This document shows, in pieces, positions 22,938 to 31,427 of a DNA stretch of 34,225 nt; within the stretch, counting starts at the first letter, position 1, and each line of letters opens with the position of its first letter. The DNA is from Alphaproteobacteria bacterium (lineage in GTDB: Bacteria; Pseudomonadota; Alphaproteobacteria; ATCC43930; Allostellaceae): contig JADZBA010000199.1 of NCBI GenBank assembly GCA_020852355.1, forward strand, positions 1-34,225. The letters run 5' to 3'. Below the pieces are notes generated by a model that had not been told where the DNA came from, did no database searches, and worked only from the letters and a program-made list of their open reading frames with translations. Position numbers and translations under genes: made by a program.

Positions 22938-24089
22938 CTAGCCGGCGAAGTTCGGATGGACGACGGCCCCGTCGCGCGTCAGCAGCGTCGCCTTCACGAT
23001 CTCGTCGTCGGGGGCGATCTTCAGCGCCCCGGATTCCTTGTCGACGAGCGGCGTCAGGAACGCGAGGAGGTTGCGGGCATAGAGCTGGCTGGCATCGACC
23101 GCGATCCGGCTCGGCATGTTCGACCAGCCGACGATGCGCACGCCGTTGGCGGTCTCGACCGTCTCGTCCGCGCGGCTGCCCTCGCAGTTGCCGCCCTGCT
23201 CGACGGCGAGGTCGACGACGATCGCGCCCGGGCGCATCGAGGCCAGCATGTCGGCGGAGACGAGCTGGGGCGCCGGCCGGCCGGGGATGAGGGCGGTGGT
23301 GATGACGATGTCCTGCTTGGCGATGTGCTGGGCGACGAGGGCGGCCTGCTTCACCCGGTACTCCGCGGACATCTCCTTGGCGTAGCCCCCGGCCGTCTCC
23401 GCCTGCTTGAACTCCTCGTCCTCGACCGCGACGAACTTGGCGCCCAGGCTCTCCACCTGCTCCTTGGCGGCCGGTCGGACGTCGGTCGCGGTGACGCTGG
23501 CTCCCAGGCGCCGGGCGGTCGCGATCGCCTGCAGCCCGGCGACGCCCGCGCCCATGACGAAGACGCGGGCGGCGGGCACGGTGCCGGCGGCGGTCATCAT
23601 CATCGGGAAGGCACGGCCGAAGGCGAAGGCGGCCTCCAGCACGGCGCGATAGCCTGCGAGGTTGGCCTGGGACGACAGCACGTCCATGGTCTGCGCCCGG
23701 GTGATGCGTGGCAGCAGCTCCATGGAGAAGGCGGTGATGCCGCGCTCGGCATAGGCGTGCAGCAGCGGTCGGTCGGCATAGGGCGCGAGCATGCCGATCA
23801 GGACGGCGCCGCGCTTCATCGCCGCGAGCTCGTCGATCGCGCCCCCCGGCCCTGCGAGCGGCCGCTGCACCTTGAGCACGATGTCGGAGTCGCCCAGCAG
23901 AGCGACCGGGTCCGCGACGATGGCGGCGCCGGCGGCGGCGTACGCCTCGTCCGTCATCGCCGCGCGGGTTCCGGCACCGCTCTCGACGGCGACCGACAAG
24001 CCGAGCCCGATCAGGCGCTTGACCGTGTCCGGCGAGGCCGCGACACGGGCCTCCCGCGGTCGACGTTCCTTGACGATGGCCAGCTTCAT
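22938..24089 (-). CDS. pntAA: NAD(P) transhydrogenase subunit alpha part 1 (NAD-binding domain)
   Basis: A 383-residue soluble NAD(H)-binding domain I. The N-terminal MKLAIVKERRPREARVAASPDTVKRL is typical of the alanine dehydrogenase/PNT family. The RQD loop that closes over the nicotinamide is intact (R128, Q133, D136 in LPRITRAQTMDVLSSQANLAGYRA). The nucleotide motif is VFVMGAGVAGLQAIATARRLGASVTATDVR (GAGVAG at 180-185, D203). The end, DGAVVHPNFAG, is normal. The start at 24089 has only a weak ribosome site (GAGAG). It is the first gene of the operon; its promoter should lie in the 24090-24450 gap. Confidence 0.95.
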   Translation of the reverse strand: MKLAIVKERRPREARVAASPDTVKRLIGLGLSVAVESGAGTRAAMTDEAYAAAGAAIVADPVALLGDSDIVLKVQRPLAGPGGAIDELAAMKRGAVLIGMLAPYADRPLLHAYAERGITAFSMELLPRITRAQTMDVLSSQANLAGYRAVLEAAFAFGRAFPMMMTAAGTVPAARVFVMGAGVAGLQAIATARRLGASVTATDVRPAAKEQVESLGAKFVAVEDEEFKQAETAGGYAKEMSAEYRVKQAALVAQHIAKQDIVITTALIPGRPAPQLVSADMLASMRPGAIVVDLAVEQGGNCEGSRADETVETANGVRIVGWSNMPSRIAVDASQLYARNLLAFLTPLVDKESGALKIAPDDEIVKATLLTRDGAVVHPNFAG

Positions 24090-24451
24090 CGGGAATCCGC
24101 TCTCGCGATCGCGGCGGCCACAATGCCGGCTCGACCGACGTTTGTGAAGACGGCGCTCGCCTGCGGCTGGAGGTTCATGGCCTCAGGCCACCTCAGCTGC
24201 GCACGGCCCCGATGCGACGGCGGCCGGGATGAGGCGGGCAGCCATCATCCCGAAATTGATGGCGCGCGCGGGCCCGCGACAATCCTCCGGGCGCTCCGGT
24301 GCGGTCGGCCGGGCCCGCGCGGCTTGACGGGTGCGGCCGCCGGAGGCCACGATCCGGGCATCTGCACGATTTCCGGGCCCCGCCTTTGCCGTTTACCAGC
24401 CGCCGCCTCGATGCGCCCGCGCCACACCGGGGGGTATCGGGGCGCACCACC
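24090..24451. other. Intergenic region between the pnt operon and the ECF sigma gene
   Basis: About 360 bases with no convincing gene. Short reading frames on both strands are arginine/proline-rich and lack ribosome sites. The region must contain the pntAA promoter (minus strand), but no clear hexamer pair is seen. At its right end it adjoins the ECF-type promoter. Confidence 0.5.
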
Positions 24452-24476
24452 GGAATAAACCGTGCGGAAACCCGTT
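24452..24476 (+). promoter_or_regulatory. ECF-type sigma factor promoter (GGAAT-N16-CGTT)
   Basis: GGAATAA at 24452-24458 and CGTT at 24473-24476 are separated by 16 bases counted from GGAAT. This matches the GGAA(C/T)-N16/17-CGTT pattern of alphaproteobacterial ECF promoters. It lies 29 bases before the sigma factor start, so autoregulation is likely. Confidence 0.6.
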
Positions 24477-24504
24477 CCGCCTACAGCAGTGGGACGACCC
24501 GGCG

Positions 24505-25026
24505 GTGACCGAACCGATCGGCGACCAGCTCATCGTCCTGCTGCCGCGGCTGCGACGATTCGCCCGGGGGCTCGCCAAGAACGTCTCCGACGCGGACGAC
24601 CTGGTCCAGGCGGCGTGCGAGCGAGCGCTCGGGCGGGCCCACCAGTGGCAACCGGGGACGCGGTTCGACAGCTGGATGTTCCGGATCGTGCAGACGATCT
24701 GGATCGACCAGATGCGGGCACGGGCGGTGCGCGGCGAGTCCGATGCCATCGACCCGGAGCTGCAGCCGACCGACGAGACGGTGCGCCGCGCCGAGGCGCG
24801 GATGTCGCTCCAGGCGGTGCAGAAGGCAGTGGTTCGGCTGCCGGAAGAGCAGCGGGCGGTGTTGATGTTGGTGACGGTCGAGGGGTTGAGCTACAAGGAG
24901 GCGGCTGATGCGCTGGGCGTCCCGATCGGGACGGTCATGAGTCGGCTGGCCCGTGCCCGAGCGGCCGTACAAAGCATGACCGGCTTATCCGCCGGTGGGC
25001 ATGGAGGTGTGGATGCGACGGTTTGA
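24505..25026 (+). CDS. ECF-type RNA polymerase sigma factor
   Basis: A 173-residue sigma-70 family factor with only regions 2 and 4. Region 2 includes DADDLVQAACERALGRAHQWQPGTRFDSWMFRIVQTIWIDQMRAR (residues 29-73). Region 4 includes LPEEQRAVLMLVTVEGLSYKEAADALGVPIGTVMSRLARARAAV (112-155). The GTG at 24505 is chosen because the protein starts there in the usual way for this family; the frame is open upstream to an ATG at 24331, but the ECF-type promoter at 24452 lies between, so the longer form is unlikely. It overlaps the next gene by 14 bases. The pairing with a membrane anti-sigma factor points to an envelope or oxidative stress regulon. Confidence 0.93.
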   Translation: MTEPIGDQLIVLLPRLRRFARGLAKNVSDADDLVQAACERALGRAHQWQPGTRFDSWMFRIVQTIWIDQMRARAVRGESDAIDPELQPTDETVRRAEARMSLQAVQKAVVRLPEEQRAVLMLVTVEGLSYKEAADALGVPIGTVMSRLARARAAVQSMTGLSAGGHGGVDATV

Positions 25027-25858
25027 CGACGAGACGCTGATGGCGTTCGTCGACGGCGAGCTGGACGCCGGGACGGCCGATGCGGTCGCCCGGGCGGCCG
25101 CGGCCGATGCCGACGTCGCCGCCCGGGTGCGCGCATTCCAGGATTCCGCGATCATGGTGCGGGCGGCGTTCGCCGACGTGGTCGACGAGCCGGTGCCCGA
25201 CCGCCTCCTGCGGGCGGCGCGGGGAACCGCGGCCGAGGGTGACGCGGCTGCGACCAACGTGGTGGCGTTCCGCAAGCGCTCGGTGGTGCGTCAGTGGATC
25301 GCCCTGCCGATCGCGGCTTCGCTCGTGGCCCTCCTGGTCGGTGCGGGCGGCGGTTACTGGGCCGGCAAGCGGCCGAACGCGGTCGGGCCGGCCGAGACCG
25401 CGTCGGTGTCGGGCCTGGTCGACAACTTGGCCGGCTACTACGACCTCTACACCTATCCAACGAGCGGCGGCAGCGAGCCGCAGCAGCTCGCCATGGCCGA
25501 CCTGCAGACCGACGAGCGCGAGGGCCTGCAGACTTGGCTGTCGCGCCGCCTCGACCGCGAGACCAAGGTCCCCGACCTGTCCAACTTCGGCTACAGCCTG
25601 CGCGGCGGCCGCATCGTGATCTCCGAGGGCCGCCCGGCGGGCCAGATCATCTACGAGAACCCGCAGGAGCGGCAGCCGATCGCGATCTATGTCGGCACCA
25701 CGAACAAGCGCGATGCCAAGCTCACCCTCGACCAGCGCAAGGACGTCAACGTCGCCTACTGGCGGCGCGAGGGGCGGACGATCGCGGTGTTCGGGAAGAC
25801 CGACAAGACGATGATCCGCGACATCGCCAACAAGGTCGGCGAGGGCGGCGGCATCTGA
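25013..25858 (+). CDS. Membrane anti-sigma factor
   Basis: A 281-residue single-pass membrane protein. The start at 25013 is set by an ideal GGAGGT site. The N-terminal cytoplasmic part (FDDETLMAFVDGELDAGTADAVARAAAADADVAARVRAFQ) is the anti-sigma helix pattern; it lacks the His-x3-Cys-x2-Cys zinc motif. One membrane helix lies at residues about 95-117. The periplasmic part (about 160 residues) includes LSNFGYSLRGGRIV, AIYVGTTNKRD and VAYWRREGRTIAVFGK, typical of transmembrane anti-sigma proteins in Rhodospirillales and Rhizobiales. It should hold the upstream sigma factor inactive until an envelope signal arrives. Its stop is ten bases from the convergent NTF2-like gene. Confidence 0.88.
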   Translation: MRRFDDETLMAFVDGELDAGTADAVARAAAADADVAARVRAFQDSAIMVRAAFADVVDEPVPDRLLRAARGTAAEGDAAATNVVAFRKRSVVRQWIALPIAASLVALLVGAGGGYWAGKRPNAVGPAETASVSGLVDNLAGYYDLYTYPTSGGSEPQQLAMADLQTDEREGLQTWLSRRLDRETKVPDLSNFGYSLRGGRIVISEGRPAGQIIYENPQERQPIAIYVGTTNKRDAKLTLDQRKDVNVAYWRREGRTIAVFGKTDKTMIRDIANKVGEGGGI

Positions 25859-25868
25859 CCGCCGCCGG

Positions 25869-26240
25869 CTATCGGGTGACGTGCGCCGCCACGGCCACCC
25901 ACGTCCCGTCCCGTCGCGCCCAGACGTCGGTGTAGCGGCCGTTGCGCTGCTCCCCGGCGGCCGTCCGGTAGCTGGTCCGGGCGTGGATGATGGCGACGTC
26001 GCCGAGCACGCGCACCCGGACGTCCTCGGCCGTCAGCCCGCTGATCGTGACCGGCCGTGCCGTCTGCGCCAGGAACGCCTGCTTGTCCACGAGCGAGCCG
26101 TCGGGATTCGAGCAGACGAAGTCGTCGGCGAGGATCTCGCCGAACCGTCGGACGTCGCCCCGCTGCACGGAATCGATGTAGTCGCGGTTGAGCGCGGCCA
26201 ACGTTTCGGTGTCGCTGGGCGCTGGTGCATCGATGCTCAC
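25869..26240 (-). CDS. NTF2-like (SnoaL/DUF4440) small protein
   Basis: A 123-residue protein with the cone-shaped NTF2 fold pattern: TLAALNRDYIDSVQRGDVRRFGEILADDFVCSNPDG, then ISGLTAEDVRVRVLGDVAIIHARTSYRTAAGEQRNGRYTDVWARRDGTWVAVAAHVT. The GTG at 26240 is chosen for its GGAGGCG site and because the frame upstream of it has no family resemblance. Proteins of this type are often small stand-alone enzymes or ligand binders; no function can be assigned. It is the last of three minus-strand genes but is separated from the GH17 gene by 125 bases. Confidence 0.8.
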   Translation of the reverse strand: MSIDAPAPSDTETLAALNRDYIDSVQRGDVRRFGEILADDFVCSNPDGSLVDKQAFLAQTARPVTISGLTAEDVRVRVLGDVAIIHARTSYRTAAGEQRNGRYTDVWARRDGTWVAVAAHVTR

Positions 26241-26365
26241 GGGGGCACGCCTCCGCGCGATGGTCGGGTCCGGGTCGCCCCGGCGAGGGGCAGAGTAGCC
26301 GGGCCCGGGTCGAAGGGCGACCTCGACGGCTCGACCCGGACCAGGCTCCCGGCGGGCGCGGGGTC

Positions 26366-27994
26366 CTACGCAGGCCGGCGTGCCGTCAGCCGCATGCCCC
26401 ACGCGAATGGTACCGCCATGGCGACCGTCATCGCGGCCCAGGCCAGCGCCTCGCGGTTGGCCAGGGTCTCCCCGATCACCATCCCCATCGCGCCCAGCAG
26501 GGCGCCGCCGACGAGCAGCGCCCTTGCGTCGCCGCCGAGGGCCGGCCCGCTGCCCGCCCCGAACAGGCGGTCGATCGCCAGCCCGCCCCGGCCCGCCGTC
26601 CGCCCCAGGGCAAGGCGGGCGGCGACCAGCAGGGCGGTGCCGAGCAGGGGCACGAGGAACAGCAGGTTGGGGAAGTCGCGGTAGCGGCCGTCGAAGGCCA
26701 GCAGCACGGCGTGGACGGCGGCGGCGGCGGCGAAGACGGTGAAGAGCATGCCGGCGCGGCGCGCCCAGCCCGCCGCGGCCGGCGGTTCCGGCGCGCCGAG
26801 CGCGCGGAAGCCCAGGACCAGGACCGCGGCCATGGCCAGGATCAGGGCGCTCGCGGCGCTCGACCACAGGATCCGCCAGAGCGAATAGGCGACCAGCCAC
26901 TCCTGGACGATGCCGTGGAGCGCCGCGGTGACGATGGTCTGCACGCCGAAGGCGGCCCACAGCACGGCGCCCGGCCCGATCCCCGGGCGCGTGGCGACGA
27001 TCCAGGCCAGCAGCAGGACGGCGAGCGTGCTGGTGACCGCGAAATGGGCCCGCCAGTCGGGGTTCTCGACGACCTTGCCGTCCGCGCCCCACTTGGCATG
27101 CCGGTCGTGGGAGAACAGGCCCCAATTGGCCCCGACGGTGCCCTCGAGCTTCGCCTTCCAGCGCTGGTCGAACGCCTCGATCAGGTTGTAGTCGACGCCC
27201 TTTTCGGCGGCCAGCACGCGGAAGCCGTTGATGAAGCGCGCCTTGTTGACCAGCGTCGGCACCGCCGGCCCGCGCGTGCGGCCGGCGCTCGGCCAGCCGG
27301 CCTCGCCGATCAAGAGCGGCTTGCCGGGGAAGGCGCGCTCGATCTCGCGGTAGGCCGCCATGACGTGGGCCTCCATGTCCTCGATCGCCGAGGGGCGGTT
27401 CTCCCAGTAGGGCAGGATATGGATGGTGACGAAGTCGACCTCGGCGGCGAGCGCCGGGTTGCGGTGCCAGAACTCCCAGACGTCGGCGTAGCTGACCGGC
27501 TGTTTCACCGCCCCGCGGACGCGGCGGATGTAGGCGGCCAGCGCCGCCGGCTTCTGCTCCTTGCGCAGCAGCACCTCGTTGCCGACGATCACCCGCTTGA
27601 TGACGTCGGGATAGGCGTTGGCGAGGCGGATCAGCGCCGCCACCTCCTTGTCGTTGATGTCGGCCTCGCTGCCGATCCAGGCCGACATGGTGACCTCGAG
27701 GCCGAGCCGGCGGGCGATCTCCGGCACCACCTCCAGGCCCTCGCGGCTGGTGTAGGTGCGGATGCCGGCGACGCGGCCCTGCAGCAGCCGCATGTCCTCC
27801 TCGATCTGCTGCGCCGTCGGGTAGGTCTTGTCGAGCGGGCTCTGGCCGTCGCGGAAGGGCGCGAAGGAGACGCTGCGGATGATGCCGAGCGGCCGCGCCT
27901 CCAGGTCGTAGGGGCGGTTCGGCAGGCTCCAGAAGAGCCAGTTCAGGGCGACGACGACGGCTGCGCCGACGACGAGGGCGAAAAGGCGCAGCAC
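26366..27994 (-). CDS. Membrane-anchored GH17-family glycoside hydrolase with polytopic C-terminus
   Basis: A 542-residue protein. One N-terminal membrane helix (residues 3-22) is followed by a periplasmic TIM-barrel domain of the beta-1,3-glucanase-like GH17 family: LGIIRSVSFAPF, VAGIRTYTSREG, the acid/base Glu in IVGNEVLLR (E140), DFVTIHILPYWE, and the nucleophile in LLIGEAGWPSAG (E231). Residues about 320-540 form roughly eight membrane helices. The fused catalytic and membrane parts suggest that it trims or transfers a beta-glucan at the periplasmic face of the inner membrane, possibly during synthesis of periplasmic glucans. The GTG at 27994 lacks a clear ribosome site and is 40 bases after the upstream GT-C-like gene. 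Confidence 0.85.
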   Translation of the reverse strand: MLRLFALVVGAAVVVALNWLFWSLPNRPYDLEARPLGIIRSVSFAPFRDGQSPLDKTYPTAQQIEEDMRLLQGRVAGIRTYTSREGLEVVPEIARRLGLEVTMSAWIGSEADINDKEVAALIRLANAYPDVIKRVIVGNEVLLRKEQKPAALAAYIRRVRGAVKQPVSYADVWEFWHRNPALAAEVDFVTIHILPYWENRPSAIEDMEAHVMAAYREIERAFPGKPLLIGEAGWPSAGRTRGPAVPTLVNKARFINGFRVLAAEKGVDYNLIEAFDQRWKAKLEGTVGANWGLFSHDRHAKWGADGKVVENPDWRAHFAVTSTLAVLLLAWIVATRPGIGPGAVLWAAFGVQTIVTAALHGIVQEWLVAYSLWRILWSSAASALILAMAAVLVLGFRALGAPEPPAAAGWARRAGMLFTVFAAAAAVHAVLLAFDGRYRDFPNLLFLVPLLGTALLVAARLALGRTAGRGGLAIDRLFGAGSGPALGGDARALLVGGALLGAMGMVIGETLANREALAWAAMTVAMAVPFAWGMRLTARRPA

Positions 27995-28034
27995 GGGTTG
28001 CGGAGCACCACGGAAGAGGGCGGGCGCCGCCGGG

Positions 28035-29696
28035 TCAGCGGCGACGGTAGACGATGTAGCGGTCGAACGCCTTGTAGAGATCGTAGTTCAGGAATTCGGT
28101 CGCGAAGCGCGGATTCTGCAGGAAGTAGGCGAGGTAGTCGAAGACCTTGCCGTCGCAGGTCGGCATTCCCGGGATGCGGTCGACGATGACGATCCTGGGC
28201 TTGCCGGCGACGAGGCCGTCCGTCACCGTCTCGAACACCCGGCGTTCCGCCGGCGCCATGGCATCCGGCGCGTTGAACGCCTGGGGCTGGCCGCTGGCCG
28301 GACAGTTCTTGTAGACGCCCTGCAGCACCCACATGCTCATGTACGGCATGGCCATCCGGGTCCCGGTATAGTTCACCATCGGGAAGAACGGATAGATGCC
28401 CGGGGACAGCGCCAGGATCGGCTCGCCCGGCCGGGCCTCGGCCTCGACCAGGTTGATCTGGCGGCCGAGACGGCCGTCGTAGCCCATCCGGTCGACGCGG
28501 AACCAGGGCGGGGCGTCATTGTTCGCCGCGACATAGGCGAAGGCGAGCATGGCGACGACCAGGGTCGCGCCGAGGCGGCGCCGGCGCAGCATGTCCGTCG
28601 GCCCGTAGCGCTCCACGGCGGCGGCCATCACCGCGGCCGAGAGCAGGATGAAGGCGAGGTCGGCGTGCAGCCATTGGTGCGACCAGCCCTTGCCCTGGAT
28701 GATCGTCGTGGCGGCGGCGCCGATGGCGAACAGCGCCAGGCACTGGGCGGTGCGGGAACGCACCATGAAGCCGGCCACCAGGGCCAGCACCGCGATCCCC
28801 GCCTCGACCGGCAGGAAGCCCCGGTTGAAGGCGACCATCGGGCTCGAATCGCCGAGCCGCGAGTAGTACTCGAACGTCATCGGCAGGATGGTGTCGACGT
28901 ACTCGCGGAAGAGCAGCAACGTCGCGCCGACATAGGCGGCCCAGACGGCGGCCATCGTCCACGGCACCGGGTCGCGGAAGGCACGCCGGCCGCAGACCAC
29001 GAGAATGAAGCCTTCGAGCAGGGCCGGCACCACCAGGAAGAACGGCTTCAGCGCGAAGCCGGTGGCCGCCGCCAGCGCGATGCCCACGGCGAGCGGCATG
29101 GGTACCGTACGCCGTTCCAGCCGCAGCGCGGTGAAGACGACGTAGGGCACCGTCAGCATCACCATCAGATGCTCGCGCTGGCCGAGCTCGCCCGGGGTCA
29201 GCAGGGCGAAAAGGAGGGCGAGCGGCACCAGCGTCGCGGTCAGCGACCCCATCTCGCCGCGACCGAGCTGGCGCGAGCGCATGGCCAGCAACCGCCATGT
29301 CACCCATGCGGAGAGCACCGAGGCGACGACGACCGTGCCGATCAGCGCCGTCGGCTCGGAAATGCCGAGCGCCCGGTGGACGACGACCGGTACCAGTCCC
29401 AGCACGAAGACGAGGGGCGGGTTGACGTCGATCAGGTCGACATAGAGCCGGTCCCCGAGCAGCCAGCGGTGCGCGAAGTAGAGGATCGCCCCGGTGTCGT
29501 GGTCGAGCGGCGCGTAGAATTGCGCTGCCGCCCAGACCAGCGGCACGGCCAACCCGAAGGCGACGGCCGCGGCGAGCGCCAGCCGCCCGACCAGATCGCC
29601 CTCCGCGGCGAGGAAGCGCCAGCCGAATCCGGCCGCCGTGCGGCCCGACAGCGGCTTGGCGGAGGCGAGGTTCCTCGCCGGATCGATGCTCGTCAT
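28035..29696 (-). CDS. GT-C-type polytopic membrane protein, probable glycosyltransferase
   Basis: A protein of about 553 residues with about ten membrane helices. After the first helix, the loop PLDHDTGAILYFAHRWLLGDRLYVDLIDVNPPLVFVLGL has the Asp and NPP pattern of GT39/GT-C enzymes. The C-terminal 130 residues are soluble, with ILALSPGIYPFFPMVNYTG and PRIVIVDRIPGMPTCDGKVFDYLAYFLQ, probably periplasmic. The ATG at 29696 is used; an in-frame GTG at 29738 would add 14 residues, and neither has a good ribosome site. It precedes the GH17 gene by 40 bases, so the two probably act together on the same glycan. Donor and acceptor are unknown. Confidence 0.8.
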   Translation of the reverse strand: MTSIDPARNLASAKPLSGRTAAGFGWRFLAAEGDLVGRLALAAAVAFGLAVPLVWAAAQFYAPLDHDTGAILYFAHRWLLGDRLYVDLIDVNPPLVFVLGLVPVVVHRALGISEPTALIGTVVVASVLSAWVTWRLLAMRSRQLGRGEMGSLTATLVPLALLFALLTPGELGQREHLMVMLTVPYVVFTALRLERRTVPMPLAVGIALAAATGFALKPFFLVVPALLEGFILVVCGRRAFRDPVPWTMAAVWAAYVGATLLLFREYVDTILPMTFEYYSRLGDSSPMVAFNRGFLPVEAGIAVLALVAGFMVRSRTAQCLALFAIGAAATTIIQGKGWSHQWLHADLAFILLSAAVMAAAVERYGPTDMLRRRRLGATLVVAMLAFAYVAANNDAPPWFRVDRMGYDGRLGRQINLVEAEARPGEPILALSPGIYPFFPMVNYTGTRMAMPYMSMWVLQGVYKNCPASGQPQAFNAPDAMAPAERRVFETVTDGLVAGKPRIVIVDRIPGMPTCDGKVFDYLAYFLQNPRFATEFLNYDLYKAFDRYIVYRRR

Positions 29697-29814
29697 GTCG
29701 GCTGCCGCAGTGCGTCCAAATGGTTGTGTAGCGGACACCTGCGGCGCCCGCTAGGCGGACAACGGGTCGCAGCCGCACCTATTCCCGCAGTCGTTCCGCA
29801 TGCCGCGCCCGCGC

Positions 29815-31299
29815 TCAGGGGGTGGCTTGTGCCTGGCCCCGAATCTGGGCGACGTGCTCCCGGAAGGCGACGAGCTCCGGCCCGGCGAGGTCGCGCGGCG
29901 TCGGCATCAGGGCCTGCAGCGGATTGACCGGCCGGCCGTCGACGAGCACGGAGAAGTCGACATGCGGACCGGTCGAGCGGCCGGACGAGCCGACATAGCC
30001 GATGACCTCGCCCTGGCGGACGCTGGCCCCGGCCACCACCGCCGACGCGTACTCGCGCAGATGGCCGTAGCCGGTCGAGACGCCGTTGCCGTGCGCGACG
30101 CGGACATAGCGGCCGTAGGCACCGCGCCAGCCGGCGAACTCCACGACGCCGTCGGCCGAGGCGATGATCGGCGTGCCGATCGGCGCCGCGAGGTCGATGC
30201 CGCGGTGGAACATGCGCTTGCGCAGCTTGGGATGGCGTCGCCAGCCGAAGTCGGAGGTCAGCTTGCCGTCGGCGATGGGCAGGGCCAGGGCCAGAGGGGC
30301 GATGCTGCGCCCCGCCTCGTCGAAGTACCCGGCCGGCCCGTCCGGCGGCATGTAGCGATAGATGCGGTGGTCGACCCCGGCGACGGCGACGCCGACGTAG
30401 CGAACCGCGTGGGACGGGCCGGAGGCGGCACCGGTCCGCCGTTCCGCCAGGATCTCGAAGCTCGCGCCGCGCGGCACCGGGCGCGGCAGGTCGAGATCGA
30501 GGGCGAGCAGGCGGTCGACCTCGTCGGCGACGTCGGCCGGGACGTCGGCCGCCGCCAGCGCGCCGCGCCAGTCGCCGCCGACGGTGCCGGTCATGGTGAC
30601 CATCAGGGCCGCGCCGCCCGGGTCCCCGCCGGCGACGGTGAAGGTGCCGTCGGCCGCGCGCACCAGGGTGACGTCGCCGCCCTGGCCGCGGGCGATGCGC
30701 ACGGCGGCGAGCTTCAGCTCGCCCGCGTCGTTCCGCTCGCCCAGCACCAGCTCGATGCGGTCGCCACGGCCGAGCGGCGCCCGCTCCTCGAAATCCTCGA
30801 ACGCATCGACCGCGGCGATCAGGTCGTCGGTCGCGACATCTTCGCGCACCAGCACGTCGATGAGGCTCTCCTCCTCCTCGATGAGGGTGACGACCCGGCG
30901 ATCCGGGGCGGTGGCCGTGACGGCGGACGCGGTGCGGTAGAGGGCGGGGGCGCGGGCCGCGGCGACCGCGCTGCGGCCGCGGACGGCGAGCGCCCTGGCG
31001 ACCGGCTTGCCGCCGCGCACGGCGGCGACCTTGGCGCTCTTGCGGGAGAGGGGAGCCGCCGGCTTGCGCGCCGCGGCGGCGGCGAGCGCCGGCTTCCTCG
31101 GCGGCGACGATTTGGCGGCGCGGGCCTTGGCGGCGGTCGGCTTGGCGGCGGCGGCCTTGGCGGGAGCGGGCTTGGCGGTGCCGGTCTTGGTCGCGGCTGC
31201 CGCCTCGGGGGCGGTCAGGCAGAGGGTGGTGCCGACGAGGACGGCCACGGCCGTCCGGGAAATGGCGAAAAATGATCGACATGGCGTCGGAAGACGCAT
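29815..31299 (-). CDS. M23 family metallopeptidase with variant zinc motif and Ala/Lys-rich N-terminus
   Basis: A 494-residue predicted exported protein. The ATG at 31299 follows GGAGGGGGG. A signal segment (AVAVLVGTTLCLTAPEAAAA) is followed by about 80 residues rich in Ala, Lys and Pro, which could bind peptidoglycan or nucleic acid non-specifically. A middle region resembles the beta-rich insert domain of MepM-type endopeptidases. The LytM domain is C-terminal: KLTSDFGWRRHP, FHRGIDLAAPIGTPI (H365, D369), YGHLREYA (H413) and STGPHVDFSV (H446). The last motif is HxD instead of the usual HxH. It should cleave peptidoglycan cross-bridges in the periplasm, or regulate an amidase if the variant motif impairs zinc binding. 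Confidence 0.9.
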   Translation of the reverse strand: MRLPTPCRSFFAISRTAVAVLVGTTLCLTAPEAAAATKTGTAKPAPAKAAAAKPTAAKARAAKSSPPRKPALAAAAARKPAAPLSRKSAKVAAVRGGKPVARALAVRGRSAVAAARAPALYRTASAVTATAPDRRVVTLIEEEESLIDVLVREDVATDDLIAAVDAFEDFEERAPLGRGDRIELVLGERNDAGELKLAAVRIARGQGGDVTLVRAADGTFTVAGGDPGGAALMVTMTGTVGGDWRGALAAADVPADVADEVDRLLALDLDLPRPVPRGASFEILAERRTGAASGPSHAVRYVGVAVAGVDHRIYRYMPPDGPAGYFDEAGRSIAPLALALPIADGKLTSDFGWRRHPKLRKRMFHRGIDLAAPIGTPIIASADGVVEFAGWRGAYGRYVRVAHGNGVSTGYGHLREYASAVVAGASVRQGEVIGYVGSSGRSTGPHVDFSVLVDGRPVNPLQALMPTPRDLAGPELVAFREHVAQIRGQAQATP

Positions 31300-31357
31300 G
31301 CCCCCCTCCGATTGCTGTTCATCCCCGGGGCGGGTCCCCACCCGCCTTTGTTAACGA

Positions 31358-31385
31358 TTGTTACGAACTGCGGCGACCCTGTCAA
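31358..31385 (-). promoter_or_regulatory. Candidate sigma-70 promoter for the M23 peptidase gene
   Basis: On the minus strand a perfect TTGACA (31380-31385) is followed after 16 bases by TAACAA (31358-31363), a weak -10 match. It lies about 60 bases upstream of the peptidase start, in one of the few AT-richer patches. Confidence 0.4.
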
Positions 31386-31427
31386 ACCCCTATGCCTCGA
31401 CCCCTGGGGCCGGAGGGGCTCGCCACA

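Noticed and set aside
24193-24450. An 85-codon minus-strand frame upstream of pntAA
   Set aside because: Arg/Pro-rich, no ribosome site, no motif; looks like a GC-rich chance frame.
21429-24458. A 1009-codon open frame on the plus strand
   Set aside because: It is the antisense shadow of the pnt operon. It is His/Asp/Arg/Gly-rich with no family motif, while the minus strand carries intact PntAA, PntAB and PntB.
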